The notes beneath the pieces were generated by a model. That model was not told where the DNA came from. It did not search any database and saw nothing but the letters and a program-made list of their open reading frames with translations. Of a stretch of 64,000 nucleotides of DNA, positions 41,786 through 50,516 are shown piece by piece (the first letter of the stretch is position 1; every line of letters begins with the position of its first letter). This stretch comes from Pararobbsia alpina (GTDB lineage Bacteria > Pseudomonadota > Gammaproteobacteria > Burkholderiales > Burkholderiaceae): contig NZ_CADIKM010000017.1 in assembly GCF_902859895.1 (NCBI RefSeq), positions 1 through 64,000 on the forward strand, in the 5' to 3' direction. The position numbers and the translations under genes were made by a program.

Positions 41786-42772
41786 ATGAATTCTGTCACC
41801 GCTGAAAGTTTGTTGAGCCATACGTGGTTTGGCCTGATCGGGCTGATGCTCGTGCTCTATGTGATTACCGACGGCTTCGACCTCGGTGTCGGTATCCTGA
41901 GTCTGTTCCGTTCGAAGGAATCTGACCGGGACTTGATGATCCAGTCGATCGGACACGTTTGGGACGCCAACGAAACGTGGCTCGTCGTGCTCGGCGGCGC
42001 CCTGTTCGGTGCATTCCCGGCTGCGTACGCCATGCTGCTGTCGGACTTGTACGTGCCTGTGATGGTGCTGATCGCGAGCCTGATCATGCGCGGCGCCGCG
42101 ATCGAATTTCGTCACGCGGCGACGACCACGCGGCCGATATGGGATCGCGTGTTCGGCATCGGGAGCCTGCTTACCGCGGTGTGCCAGGGTGTGATTCTCG
42201 GCAAGGTCATCACCGGCTTGTTGCCGGGCAGCCTTCAAACAGGGTTCGTCGCGCTGACCGCAGTCGGTGTCGTGTCGGGCTATGCGCTTATCGGTGCCAC
42301 CTGGCTGGTCAAGAAGACCACCGGTCGGCTGGAAACGGCCGCGCGGCGCTACTCCATGATCACCGTTGTCACGACCGTGGCCGCCGCCATCGCCATCTCG
42401 ATCGGCACGCTGACGCTCAGCCCGATTGGTGCCGGGCGCTGGGAACAAGCCGGCGTGTTCCATGTCCTCGTTGCGCTCGCGATCGTCGCGGCGCTGGCTT
42501 TCTGCTACGTCCTCTATTCGGCGTATATGGGTGGCGAGAATGGGCCGTTCAATGCGACGATGGTCCTGTTCGTCACCTCGTTCGCCGGCCTCGCCGTCAG
42601 CCTCTTCCCGTATATCGTGCCAGGACAGCTGAGCATCGCGTCTGCCGCATCGAACAGCACTACGCTGATCTTCATGCTGATCGGCATGGGCACCGTGATG
42701 CCGATCATGATCGGCTACAACCTGTATCAGTATCACCTGTTCCGCGGCAAGGTCGTTGCGGCCCACCATTGA
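41786..42772 (+). CDS. Cytochrome bd-type quinol oxidase subunit II
   Basis: A 328-residue membrane protein with eight to nine helices. The family start LYVITDGFDLGVGILSLF and the helix-end motif DANETWLVVLGGALFGAFP are both present. It forms the heterodimer with subunit I and needs no catalytic residues of its own. Ribosome binding site AAAGG lies upstream of the ATG. No CydX-like small subunit or cydDC assembly genes are visible nearby. Confidence 0.94.
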   Translation: MNSVTAESLLSHTWFGLIGLMLVLYVITDGFDLGVGILSLFRSKESDRDLMIQSIGHVWDANETWLVVLGGALFGAFPAAYAMLLSDLYVPVMVLIASLIMRGAAIEFRHAATTTRPIWDRVFGIGSLLTAVCQGVILGKVITGLLPGSLQTGFVALTAVGVVSGYALIGATWLVKKTTGRLETAARRYSMITVVTTVAAAIAISIGTLTLSPIGAGRWEQAGVFHVLVALAIVAALAFCYVLYSAYMGGENGPFNATMVLFVTSFAGLAVSLFPYIVPGQLSIASAASNSTTLIFMLIGMGTVMPIMIGYNLYQYHLFRGKVVAAHH

Positions 42773-42808
42773 TCAGCAGTCTTGCACCGGCAAATATCGG
42801 AGCGCTAA

Positions 42809-43729
42809 GTGATCGTCAGGCCCCCCCATAACTGGTTCCGTATGCTGTTCGTGTGGAACGGATCGGTACTTCAATCGATCCTTCCGCAACTAGGTGTGCT
42901 GGCCCTGGTGGGGGTGCTGGTGGACGTTGCCTACCTGTTCAATTTACGCCCGACGATTCCGCTCAACACCACGCCGTTCACGCTGTGCGGTGTCGCGCTC
43001 ACGATCTTCCTAGCCTTTCGGAACAACGCGAGCTATGAGCGGTTCTGGGAGGCGAGGCGCCTTTGGGGGCATGTCCTGATCTCAGCGCGGAATCTGACGT
43101 CGCAAGCGCTTTGCTACGTGCCGGAGGATGTGCTGGAGTTCGACCGGACCGAGTTCGTGCACGGGATCATCGCCTTTGCCTATGCACTCAAGCATCAATT
43201 GCGCAAGACTGATCCCACGTCCGATCTCCTGCCCTACGTCGGCGCCGAGCGAACCCGTGTGCTACAGGCAAAACACTATCGGCCCACGGTGCTCCTGAAG
43301 GAAATCCGGCATGTGGTGAGCGCGTTGCAACGGCGCGGCGCGATCTCCGACACGCAGATGTGGATGTTCGACAAGCAGTTGAACGAACTGGGAGCGATGG
43401 TCGGCGGCTGCGAGCGGATCGCGTCGACACCGATACCCTACCCCTACGGCGTGCTGCTGCATCGCACCGTGTACGCCTACTGCCTGCTGCTGCCGCTCGG
43501 CCTGGTCGATACGCTCGGCCTCGCAACGCCGCTCATCTCCCTGTTTGTGTCATACACGCTGATTGCGCTCGAGGCTATCGCAAGCGAACTCGCCGAACCC
43601 TTCGGCATGGCTCCGAACAGCCTGGCACTCGATGCGATGACCCGCAATATTGAACGCTCGCTGCTCGAACTGTGCGACCAGCCGCTTCCTGTCGAAATGA
43701 AGGTGGACCGGCGCTACCAGCTGACGTAA
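42809..43729 (+). CDS. Bestrophin-family membrane channel
   Basis: A 306-residue protein starting with GTG. The bestrophin/UPF0187 hallmarks are visible: VRPPHNWFRMLFVWNGSVL, FNLRPTIPLNTTPFTLCGVA, LAFRNNASYERFWEARRLWG (pore-lining RxxxSYxRWxEAR motif) and EPFGMAPNSLALDAMTRNIE near the C-terminus. Bacterial bestrophins form pentameric ion channels (anion or cation). It is 36 bp after subunit II of the oxidase, so probably co-transcribed; a role in balancing charge or anions, possibly formate, is speculative. Confidence 0.88.
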   Translation: MIVRPPHNWFRMLFVWNGSVLQSILPQLGVLALVGVLVDVAYLFNLRPTIPLNTTPFTLCGVALTIFLAFRNNASYERFWEARRLWGHVLISARNLTSQALCYVPEDVLEFDRTEFVHGIIAFAYALKHQLRKTDPTSDLLPYVGAERTRVLQAKHYRPTVLLKEIRHVVSALQRRGAISDTQMWMFDKQLNELGAMVGGCERIASTPIPYPYGVLLHRTVYAYCLLLPLGLVDTLGLATPLISLFVSYTLIALEAIASELAEPFGMAPNSLALDAMTRNIERSLLELCDQPLPVEMKVDRRYQLT

Positions 43730-43780
43730 GAACGCCACATCGCGCGGCCGCGAATCTGTAGCTTGACGATGCGGCCCGTT

Positions 43781-43788
43781 CTGTACTC
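43781..43788. promoter_or_regulatory. CTGTACTC motif, copy 3 (fdhD promoter)
   Basis: CTGTACTC, 95 bp upstream of the fdhD start and 50 bp beyond the bestrophin stop. Third exact copy of the motif at promoters of the molybdenum/formate block. Confidence 0.4.
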
Positions 43789-43882
43789 TCCCGCTGGCCA
43801 TCTATTGCGTACGATGTTTCATACGGAATGCGGGCCGGCTCAAGCGCGATGCCCCACACTCCACTGTCCCGAAGGAGAAAAG

Positions 43883-44755
43883 ATGTCTAGTGATCCAGCC
43901 ACCGAACACACCGGAAGCGTTTCGTGCCCGATCGTCCGCCATCGGCGAGGTGTGTCGAAGGCTGTCACGGATCATGTCGTTGAGGAATTCCCCGTTGCGC
44001 TCGTCTTCAACGGTATTTCGCATGCAGTCATGATGGCGACCCCGCTCGATCTCGAATCGTTCGCGGTGGGCTTCGCCTTGACCGAAGGCATCGTCGAGCG
44101 CACGGCCGACATCTACGATCTCGAAGTCCTCATGTACCCCGACAGCGCGGAGGTGCAGCTGACCATTGCACAACCGGCGTTCCTGCAGTTGAAAGACAAG
44201 CGGCGTAGCCTCGCCGGCCGTACTGGCTGCGGCGTATGCGGGATCGAAAGCATCGAATTGCTGGATCTGCAACCGCAAAAGATTGCGCGTCGAGAGGGTA
44301 TGTCCGATGTGTCGCCTTCGGCGATCGAAGCGGCCGCGAGCGAACTACCCGACCGGCAGATCCTGATGCGCGAGACAGGAGGAATCCACGCAGCGGCATG
44401 GTGCAAGCCCGATGGCTCTATCGTCGAAGTGTTCGAGGACGTCGGTCGCCACAACGCGCTCGACAAGCTGATCGGCGGTCTCGCTCTGCGCCGGGAAGAC
44501 ATGCAGGACGGTTTCGTTTTTTTGTCGAGCCGGGCGAGCTACGAGCTCGTGCGCAAGACGGCACGAATGAACATTGCGCTGCTCGCCACGATATCGGCGC
44601 CGACGTCGCTCGCGATCGACCTCGCTCAACGTGCCGGCATGCGTCTGTTGAGCTTCTGCCGGGAAGACGGCTTTGTCGAGTACACGGCAAATGAATCTTC
44701 GTCTCCGGTCCGCCAAGCTGCATCGATGGAAACCGTTCGCACGGATGCCGCATAA
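43883..44755 (+). CDS. Formate dehydrogenase sulfurtransferase FdhD
   Basis: A 290-residue FdhD. It transfers sulfur from IscS-type desulfurase to the molybdenum cofactor of formate dehydrogenases. The catalytic CxxC lies in AGRTGCGVCGIESIE; other family blocks are EFPVALVFNGISHAVMMATP, EDVGRHNALDKLIGG and FLSSRASYELVRKTA. The ATG at 43883 has AAGGAG at about 6 nt. Last gene of the molybdenum block; its own promoter is suggested by the CTGTACTC motif 95 bp upstream. Confidence 0.94.
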   Translation: MSSDPATEHTGSVSCPIVRHRRGVSKAVTDHVVEEFPVALVFNGISHAVMMATPLDLESFAVGFALTEGIVERTADIYDLEVLMYPDSAEVQLTIAQPAFLQLKDKRRSLAGRTGCGVCGIESIELLDLQPQKIARREGMSDVSPSAIEAAASELPDRQILMRETGGIHAAAWCKPDGSIVEVFEDVGRHNALDKLIGGLALRREDMQDGFVFLSSRASYELVRKTARMNIALLATISAPTSLAIDLAQRAGMRLLSFCREDGFVEYTANESSSPVRQAASMETVRTDAA

Positions 44756-45123
44756 GTCAACGGGGCCCACCCAGAGGTCTTCGACCATGGCTCCGGAGCG
44801 GCGCGACCTTCCTGGCCCGTCGCGAGCCTGAATCCCTCCTACATCCCCCTGATCGGGATTGAACAGCCTGCCGGTTCCTGTCAGGTGACGTTCCTTTTGC
44901 GTTCACGGCAGCTTCGTGGAATCGCACTGTACCCCTCGGTCGAAGCCGGAATTGTGCTCTTTTCGGTCGTCCATGCAGTCATATGATCGAGGCCCGGCAT
45001 TTATTCAGAAAAGCGAGCATCGGAATGCCGCTTTTTTTTGAAAGGTCGATGTATATGGGGATATATTTCGGTAGGCTTGCGCGCAGGCTGTAGGCCTATC
45101 TATTTAACGGGCTTAAAAATAAG
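44756..45123. other. Intergenic region between fdhD and the TonB-dependent receptor
   Basis: 368 bp without a gene. It contains a terminator-like hairpin at 45009-45039. The stretch 45045-45120 is AT-rich (TATATGGGGATATATTTCGG, CTATTTAACGGGCTTAAAAA) and probably carries the receptor promoter. I see no convincing Fur box. Confidence 0.45.
45009..45039 (+). terminator. Terminator-like hairpin with T8 tract
   Basis: AAAAGCG-a-GCAT, loop CGGA, ATGC-c-GCT followed by eight T residues: an imperfect stem with a strong U-tract. It lies about 255 bp after fdhD and 85 bp before the receptor gene. It may end the fdhD transcript or an untranslated RNA from this gap. Confidence 0.55.
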
Positions 45124-47316
45124 ATGAGGCGGTTAGTATTGGCGGTTGCGGTAATGTCTTTACGAGTCGAAATCAGTTACGCGCAAGAGGTCGGCGGCAC
45201 GATCCAGATACCCGAGGTCAACGTTACGGCGCCCGCACCCACCACTCCAGTTTCAGGGGATCCAGGCGGTTTCGCCACCACACCTCAATACCACACGGAA
45301 AAAGCGAATCTGGGTCCACTTGGCGATCAGTCGATCCTGAAGACACCCTATTCGGTGACGGTCGTTCCCGAAGATCTCCTCGTCAATCAGCAGGTACAGA
45401 CCGTCAACGATTCACTGCGATATCTCCCCTCGGTTGAAATCCGGGATCAGCAAGGCTACGAAGTGTCGCGGCCCCAGTCGCTCGGTTTCATGGGGAGCAT
45501 CGTGCAGAACACGAGGCTCGATGGACTGAACATCATCGGTACGACAGCAATCGCGACAGAAAATCTCGCTGGCGTCGAGGTGCTCAATGGACTGGCCGGC
45601 TCCTTGTACGGCCCCGAGACGCCCGCCGGTGTTTTCAATTACATTTTGAAGCGTCCCACCGGTGCGCCACTCTTTAGCTATACCGAGGGGTACGACTCCA
45701 CGGGCGTTTTCACCGAGCACGTGGACGTCGGTGGGACGGTTGGACAGGATGGTCAAATCGGGTACCGCTTCAACGTCGTCCACGGGGAGGGCTCAAGCTA
45801 TGCGCCCGACAGCAACATCAATCGCACACTCATCAGCGCGGACGTCGACTTCCATATCGATAGCCAAACGGTCATCGAAACAGATTTCAGCCACTATTCG
45901 ACGAGCGCTACCGGGCTGCCCGGTGGCATCCAATACGCTACACCTGGAACGAAGAGCACCGTGCTGCCCGCCGCGGTCAATCCGGACACGCTCGGATATG
46001 GACAACCCGGTGCGGGCCCGGAGCTTACGACTGATACCGGGCTGGTAAAGATCAAGCACAGTTTCAACGATCAGTGGAACGTCGAGGTGGGCGGTCTCTA
46101 TCAAAACGCAGTTCGCGGGCTCTACGGCATCACGAACGAGTTGACCGACAATTCCGGTAACTACAACGTCGTCAAGAACTTCACCGCCGTGCCGCACTTT
46201 ACGATCGGCAGTTGGATGGCCACCCTCAATGGCCATTTCGATCTTTTCGGCTTGAAGAATGACGTATCGATCGGCGCCAATGGTTTCGAGAATGGACAGT
46301 ATTCCTATCGGAACAATATCGCCCAGACTCTAGGGTCAGCAAGCCTGGCAAACCCCGTGGTATTCCCGTCCTCGCCGGTCCCGAACACGGGCGGAGAATA
46401 TGAGTCCGCGAGCCTGTCCCAAGAAAACATCATCACCGGCGATACGATTCATTTCAACTCGAAACTGGCGCTTCAGGCCGTACTCAGTACTTCGTTCTTT
46501 GATGGGCAGAGCTTCAATACGAGTGGCAAGACGACAAGTTCGGAAGTCCGAAATGGAGCACTGAGCCCAACCGTCAGCCTTATCTATACTCCGTCATCCA
46601 GACTGACCGCGTATGCAACTTTCGCCGAGACTGAAGAACAAGGCGACCAGGCGCCGTCTACCGCGGCGAACGCGAATCAGTTCATGGGACCGTATCACGA
46701 CACGGAGTACGACGTCGGAGCCAAGTATGCAGTGAGCAACGACCTGCTCGTTTCCCTCGACGCCTTTCGCATGACGCGGCCGCTTGCCGAAGCCGACCTG
46801 ACAAGCAATATCTTTTCGGTCGTCGGCACGCAAAGAGATGCCGGGGTCGAACTGTTCGTGCAAGGTAATCTTTTGCGAGACCTCACCGTCCTTGGCGGTG
46901 TGACCTATATCGATGCGAGACTGTGGGGAACCGGAAACCCCACGACGAACGACATGCTCGTGGTTGGCGTTCCGAACTGGAAAGCCGACCTGGCGTTTGA
47001 CTACCACCCGGGGTTCGCCTACGGTTTTGCCCTGACCGGCGCAGTGCATCATGAGGGAACACGAGCCGCGATGAACACGAACACCTCCTTCGCCCCGGCC
47101 TACACGACATTGGATCTGGGCGTGCGCTACGTCTTGCCAGACTTCCAGAAACACAAGACTACCTTGCGTTTCCAGGTAAACAATCTGACCAATGTCTACT
47201 ACTACTCGTCGATCGAAGACGGCACGACCGGTAACCTCGCCGGTAGTACCGGTGCTGACACGGCTTATCTAGGGGCGCCGCGGACGTTCATGGCCAGCCT
47301 CGAATTCGACTATTGA
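45124..47316 (+). CDS. TonB-dependent siderophore-type receptor
   Basis: A 730-residue outer-membrane receptor. N-terminal signal ending near ISYAQ, then the TonB box region IPEVNVTAPA. The plug domain (~residues 60-190) has SILKTPYSVTVVPEDLL, VNDSLRYLPSVEIRDQQGYE and GLAGSLYGPETPAGVFNYIL. A 22-strand barrel ends with SLEFDY; the terminal aromatic is typical. Plug wording is of the ferric-siderophore class, but here several usual Arg residues of the R-x-R plug motif are replaced, so the ligand is open. A TonB gene follows 55 bp downstream. Confidence 0.9.
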   Translation: MRRLVLAVAVMSLRVEISYAQEVGGTIQIPEVNVTAPAPTTPVSGDPGGFATTPQYHTEKANLGPLGDQSILKTPYSVTVVPEDLLVNQQVQTVNDSLRYLPSVEIRDQQGYEVSRPQSLGFMGSIVQNTRLDGLNIIGTTAIATENLAGVEVLNGLAGSLYGPETPAGVFNYILKRPTGAPLFSYTEGYDSTGVFTEHVDVGGTVGQDGQIGYRFNVVHGEGSSYAPDSNINRTLISADVDFHIDSQTVIETDFSHYSTSATGLPGGIQYATPGTKSTVLPAAVNPDTLGYGQPGAGPELTTDTGLVKIKHSFNDQWNVEVGGLYQNAVRGLYGITNELTDNSGNYNVVKNFTAVPHFTIGSWMATLNGHFDLFGLKNDVSIGANGFENGQYSYRNNIAQTLGSASLANPVVFPSSPVPNTGGEYESASLSQENIITGDTIHFNSKLALQAVLSTSFFDGQSFNTSGKTTSSEVRNGALSPTVSLIYTPSSRLTAYATFAETEEQGDQAPSTAANANQFMGPYHDTEYDVGAKYAVSNDLLVSLDAFRMTRPLAEADLTSNIFSVVGTQRDAGVELFVQGNLLRDLTVLGGVTYIDARLWGTGNPTTNDMLVVGVPNWKADLAFDYHPGFAYGFALTGAVHHEGTRAAMNTNTSFAPAYTTLDLGVRYVLPDFQKHKTTLRFQVNNLTNVYYYSSIEDGTTGNLAGSTGADTAYLGAPRTFMASLEFDY

Positions 47317-47371
47317 TGGGCGCCGGATATCTGAAGGTCACGCTGGTGGGCCTCGAGGCGTCGGCCAAGTC

Positions 47372-48184
47372 ATGAGCGGAGTCCCGTTGAAGCGGACAGG
47401 TGGCTGCCCCCGGATTGGCCCCTGTTGGCCTCAATGGGCGTTCAGCCTGACGCTGGTACTGGCGGCGCATATCGGAGGCGGGTTGTGGCTGTTGCGTCGG
47501 GCGACTCCGGTAAAAAGCCCCGTGGTACCCGCGGCGATCATGATTGATCTGGTACCGGCATCGCCAATGCCAGCCGCGCTAGCGTCAGCCAAGCCTGCGC
47601 CCGTGTCATCGCGGCAACAGCACGAGGCCCTGGCGCCGCTGCGGTCGCCGCGTCCGCATAGTCGGCCGTCACCGACGCGGCCACACCCAGCGATTGCGCA
47701 GTCGATGCATCAAGCGCCCACGGCCCCGGTGGTGCCACAGTCCAATCAAGCGCCGGCCCTGGTGGCGCCGCAGTCTGCTCAAGCGCCCATGGTCTCGATG
47801 CCATCGTCGGCGGTTCAGGCACCCGCGGCCTCGATTCCGCCGCGGACCGCTCAGGCGCCTGTGGCGACCCCGGCAACGGCAGACCTCAGCAGGCAGGCCC
47901 TGGCCACTTGGCAGGGTGGGCTCGCGGCCCATCTGGCTCGCTTCGAGCAGTTTCCCGAGCAAGCCCAGCGACGCGGCGAGCAGGGTGTGGTGCTGATGCG
48001 CGTTGCGGTGAGCCGCAACGGTCAGGTGTCGTCGATGTCAATGGCGCGTGGTTCCGGTTACGCAGACCTGGACGCGCAGGCACAGGCCTGGATCGAGCGC
48101 GCCGAGCCGTTGCCGCCTTTCCCGCCCGAGATTACCGCACAGCAGATGGTGTTGATGATTCCGCTACGCTTCACTCTGCGGTGA
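47372..48184 (+). CDS. TonB-family energy transducer
   Basis: A 270-residue TonB-like protein: a cytoplasmic N-terminus, one transmembrane helix (WAFSLTLVLAAHIGGGLWLL), a long Pro/Ala/Gln-rich periplasmic linker with imperfect repeats of the type APxVxPQSxQAP (~110-165), and a TonB C-terminal domain (RRGEQGVVLMRVAVSRNGQV, GSGYADLDAQAQAWIERAE, PLPPFPPEI). It should deliver proton-motive-force energy to the adjacent receptor. No exbB/exbD genes are present here, so it must use subunits encoded elsewhere. Confidence 0.9.
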   Translation: MSGVPLKRTGGCPRIGPCWPQWAFSLTLVLAAHIGGGLWLLRRATPVKSPVVPAAIMIDLVPASPMPAALASAKPAPVSSRQQHEALAPLRSPRPHSRPSPTRPHPAIAQSMHQAPTAPVVPQSNQAPALVAPQSAQAPMVSMPSSAVQAPAASIPPRTAQAPVATPATADLSRQALATWQGGLAAHLARFEQFPEQAQRRGEQGVVLMRVAVSRNGQVSSMSMARGSGYADLDAQAQAWIERAEPLPPFPPEITAQQMVLMIPLRFTLR

Positions 48185-48206
48185 TGCCGGCACGGCTACG
48201 CGAGAC

Positions 48207-48467
48207 CTAGCCGCCACGTGCCGCGGCAATGGCGTGGTCACGAACTTTTGCCGCTGCGGCCTTTTCCGATTCGTAGACCTTTTTGGCGGCGGCGACTTTC
48301 CTGTTGTACTCCTTGTTGGCAGCGGCAATCTGTTGGCGCATCTTGACGATCGGATCGGTATGCCCGCTTGACGCGTCGTTCGTCATTGGCTCGGATGCAG
48401 TTTGTGCCCAACTCGTTGACCCAAACATGGCACTGCACAGTAGGATCGTTGCAATGGATTTCTTCAT
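48207..48467 (-). CDS. Small exported helical protein
   Basis: An 86-residue protein: signal peptide of about 22 residues (MKKSIATILLCSAMFGSTSW, cleavage after WAQ), then a mature part of about 64 residues. The second half is an Ala/Lys/Glu-rich amphipathic helix (IAAANKEYNRKVAAAKKVYE and EKAAAAKVRDHAIAAARGG). It is predicted to be periplasmic. I do not know the family; comparable small Ala/Lys-rich exported proteins are common in Burkholderia. It converges with the tonB gene. Confidence 0.72.
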   Translation of the reverse strand: MKKSIATILLCSAMFGSTSWAQTASEPMTNDASSGHTDPIVKMRQQIAAANKEYNRKVAAAKKVYESEKAAAAKVRDHAIAAARGG

Positions 48468-48889
48468 GATGACCTCGAACTGGACGGGTGGTGGAGCGAC
48501 GATTGGGGTGACCCGGAGAAATTAGCCCGCCGCCAGGCTGATCAGGCCTTCAACCGTTGGAGCGGCGATAGCCTTACTGAGTTGAACAGACAGCGGTTAG
48601 CCGTCCGACGGTCGCTGTTTGCTGCCGAAACGACACTGCCGCGTCCAGAATTCCGGCAGCTCGATCCTCTTTCCTGGCAGGCTTGACGGCACCGAGTATT
48701 GATTACGGACTGCTCAGTGACAATTGGACCTTGGTCCAATACTGGCTCGGCGTGAACACGCGATCGCTCGAACCAGATCGGTATCGCGCACAGCTTTATC
48801 CTGGCGCGCTCGCGGGAAGGCCGCCGCAGTCTGCGCTCGCGCGGTGTCGTGCTAGCCTGATATCCACAGTCTGCGATGCGAGGTGTCAC
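48468..48889. other. Intergenic region with an 18 bp palindrome
   Basis: 422 bp between the divergent small exported protein and the monooxygenase gene. A long plus-strand frame runs through the right part into the monooxygenase but lacks family similarity and a ribosome binding site. The salient feature is the perfect palindrome at 48723-48740. Confidence 0.4.
48723..48740. promoter_or_regulatory. Perfect 18 bp palindrome ATTGGACC-TT-GGTCCAAT
   Basis: Two 8 bp arms are perfectly inverted around TT. Palindromes of the type TTGGTCCAA are typical operators of FCD-type GntR regulators. It lies 150 bp upstream of the flavin monooxygenase start. No matching regulator gene is in the immediate neighbourhood. 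Confidence 0.45.
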
Positions 48890-50014
48890 ATGGACCACGT
48901 AACAGACACGCTGGTGATCGGTGCGGGGCCGGCGGGTCTTGCCGTGGCTGCGTGCTTGAAGAAACGCGACGTACCCTTTCTTGTCGTGGATCGGGCGGCC
49001 ACGATCGGTTCGAGTTGGCGGCGTCACTATGACCGGCTGCACCTGCACACGGATCGCTCGCATTCGGCGCTGCCTTATCTTCCCTTTCCAAAGGGAACCC
49101 CACGATACCCGTCGCGCGAACACGTGATCGGGTATCTCGAACAGTATGCGCGGCATTTCCAGCTGGCACCGCATTTCGGCGAGGAGGTGCAGGCCCTGCG
49201 GGTCGTCGAGCAGGGATGGGCTGCGACGACCTCCGCCGGCGTCTACCGTTCACCACGAGTGGTCGTGGCTAGCGGCTACAACGCGGTTCCCCATGAGCCG
49301 CGTTGGCCCGGGCAAGAACGCTTCGGCGGGCACATCATGCACAGCAGTGCATATCGCAATGGCGAACCGTTTCGGGGGCAGCGCGTTTTGGTGATTGGCT
49401 TCGGCAACAGCGGCGGCGAGATCGCCGTCGATCTCCACGAGCATGGAGCCCAGGTGGCCGTGGCCGTGCGAGGGCCGGTGAACATCATTCCTCGCGACAT
49501 CCTGGGCATCCCGGTGCTTTCCGTCGGAATCGCATTGAGCCGACTACCCACGCGTGTCTCCGATGCGCTGGCTGCGCCGTTTGTGCGGCTCATCATGGGG
49601 GACATTACCCGGCTTGGTTTCCGCAAGCTCGCCATGGGGCCTCTCGCGCAAATCAGGAATACGGCACGGGTTCCGCTCATCGACGTGGGCACGATCAAGC
49701 TCATTCGCGAGGGTTACATCGAGGTAGTGGGGGACGTAAGAGAAATGAGCGTGACCGGGGTGACATTCGATGACGGGCGTTCGCTCCACTTCGATGCGAT
49801 TGTCGTCGCCACAGGTTTTCGCCCACGGACAGACGCGTTTCTTGAAGCGCAAGACGATGTTTCCGGCATGTGGAGGGCGGGTACATCAGGCGTAATGGGG
49901 ACCGGGCAGGGTCTGTATTTCTGCGGCTTCATCGTTTCGCCGACAGGAATGTTGCGAGAAATCGGGATAGAGGCGCAGCGCATTGCCGAGGACATCGCGA
50001 GAACCCGTCATTGA
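48890..50014 (+). CDS. Flavin-containing monooxygenase-like oxidoreductase
   Basis: A 374-residue FAD/NAD(P)H enzyme. FAD site LVIGAGPAGLAVAACL near the N-terminus, the FMO-type motif SSWRRHYDRLHLHT, the second Rossmann motif VLVIGFGNSGGEIAVDL for NADPH, and ATGFRP near residue 310. It resembles YUCCA-like bacterial monooxygenases that oxygenate N, S or carbonyl substrates. The ATG at 48890 has GAGGTG at 4 nt. Monocistronic; the substrate is unknown. Confidence 0.86.
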   Translation: MDHVTDTLVIGAGPAGLAVAACLKKRDVPFLVVDRAATIGSSWRRHYDRLHLHTDRSHSALPYLPFPKGTPRYPSREHVIGYLEQYARHFQLAPHFGEEVQALRVVEQGWAATTSAGVYRSPRVVVASGYNAVPHEPRWPGQERFGGHIMHSSAYRNGEPFRGQRVLVIGFGNSGGEIAVDLHEHGAQVAVAVRGPVNIIPRDILGIPVLSVGIALSRLPTRVSDALAAPFVRLIMGDITRLGFRKLAMGPLAQIRNTARVPLIDVGTIKLIREGYIEVVGDVREMSVTGVTFDDGRSLHFDAIVVATGFRPRTDAFLEAQDDVSGMWRAGTSGVMGTGQGLYFCGFIVSPTGMLREIGIEAQRIAEDIARTRH

Positions 50015-50074
50015 GCGCAGGTTCGTTCCTGACGCTGGGTGCGCGAGGAAGCGGTGAGCGCCTTGCGCTCCCTT

Positions 50075-50473
50075 TCACGTGCCGATCCTCGTCTGGAGCG
50101 CGATGGAACGATCGGCCTCGAGCGATCCCTCGGCGCCGCCGGGGATTTTCGCGGTGGCTTTGACTTTCTTTACCGGTATGCGCAGTTTTGCGATGACGCC
50201 CTGCGGTTCGAGCGCCTCCATGAGGGCCGCCAGCAGTGCTGTCTCGGGCGCCGCACGGTTGTCCCAGAGGTTGGTGTATGCGGCCAGATAGCCTCGCGCG
50301 GCGGCGCTTGGCAGCAGGTCCATACGCAGGAATTCGGTCTTGCCCATGCGGCGACGGGCAAACATGCCCCGCGCCGACGAAAGCTTGAGGTCGAACGCGT
50401 CGAGATAGGCTTCGGCCAGCTTCGGACGCGCGAAATGCCAGGGATCGCGGTCCAAGGTATCAAAAGGTATCAC
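50075..50473 (-). pseudogene. Truncated AAA-type ATPase gene (N-terminal part)
   Basis: 132 residues from GTG at 50473. The start FDTLDRDPWHFARPKLAEAY, the loop GMFARRRMGKTEFLRMDLLP (a P-loop-like GKT) and YLAAYTNLWDNRAAPETALL match the N-terminus of a family of ATP-binding proteins of about 380 residues that I recall from Burkholderia. The similarity holds to about residue 115 (KVKATAKIPGGAEGSLEAD). A short unrelated tail and a stop follow, and the Walker B and C-terminal parts are not found downstream, so the gene is probably a 3'-truncated remnant. Its start lies within an array of TGATACTT repeats. Confidence 0.6.
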
Positions 50474-50516
50474 GGGTTTTGATACTTATCAAAAGTGATG
50501 ATACTTTATGATACTT
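50464..50516. repeat. TGATACTT repeat array at the ATPase-fragment promoter
   Basis: Three direct copies of TGATACTT on the plus strand (50480-50487, 50499-50506, 50509-50516), the last two spaced 10 bp, plus an inverted relative AAGGTATCA at 50464-50472 covering the GTG start. A further TATCA-type unit occurs inside the first codons. Helically phased repeats at a start codon suggest an autoregulatory operator. Confidence 0.55.

Noticed and set aside
44985-45120. Possible Fur box before the TonB-dependent receptor
   Set aside because: AT-rich sequence is present, but I could not find an acceptable match to the Fur inverted repeat.
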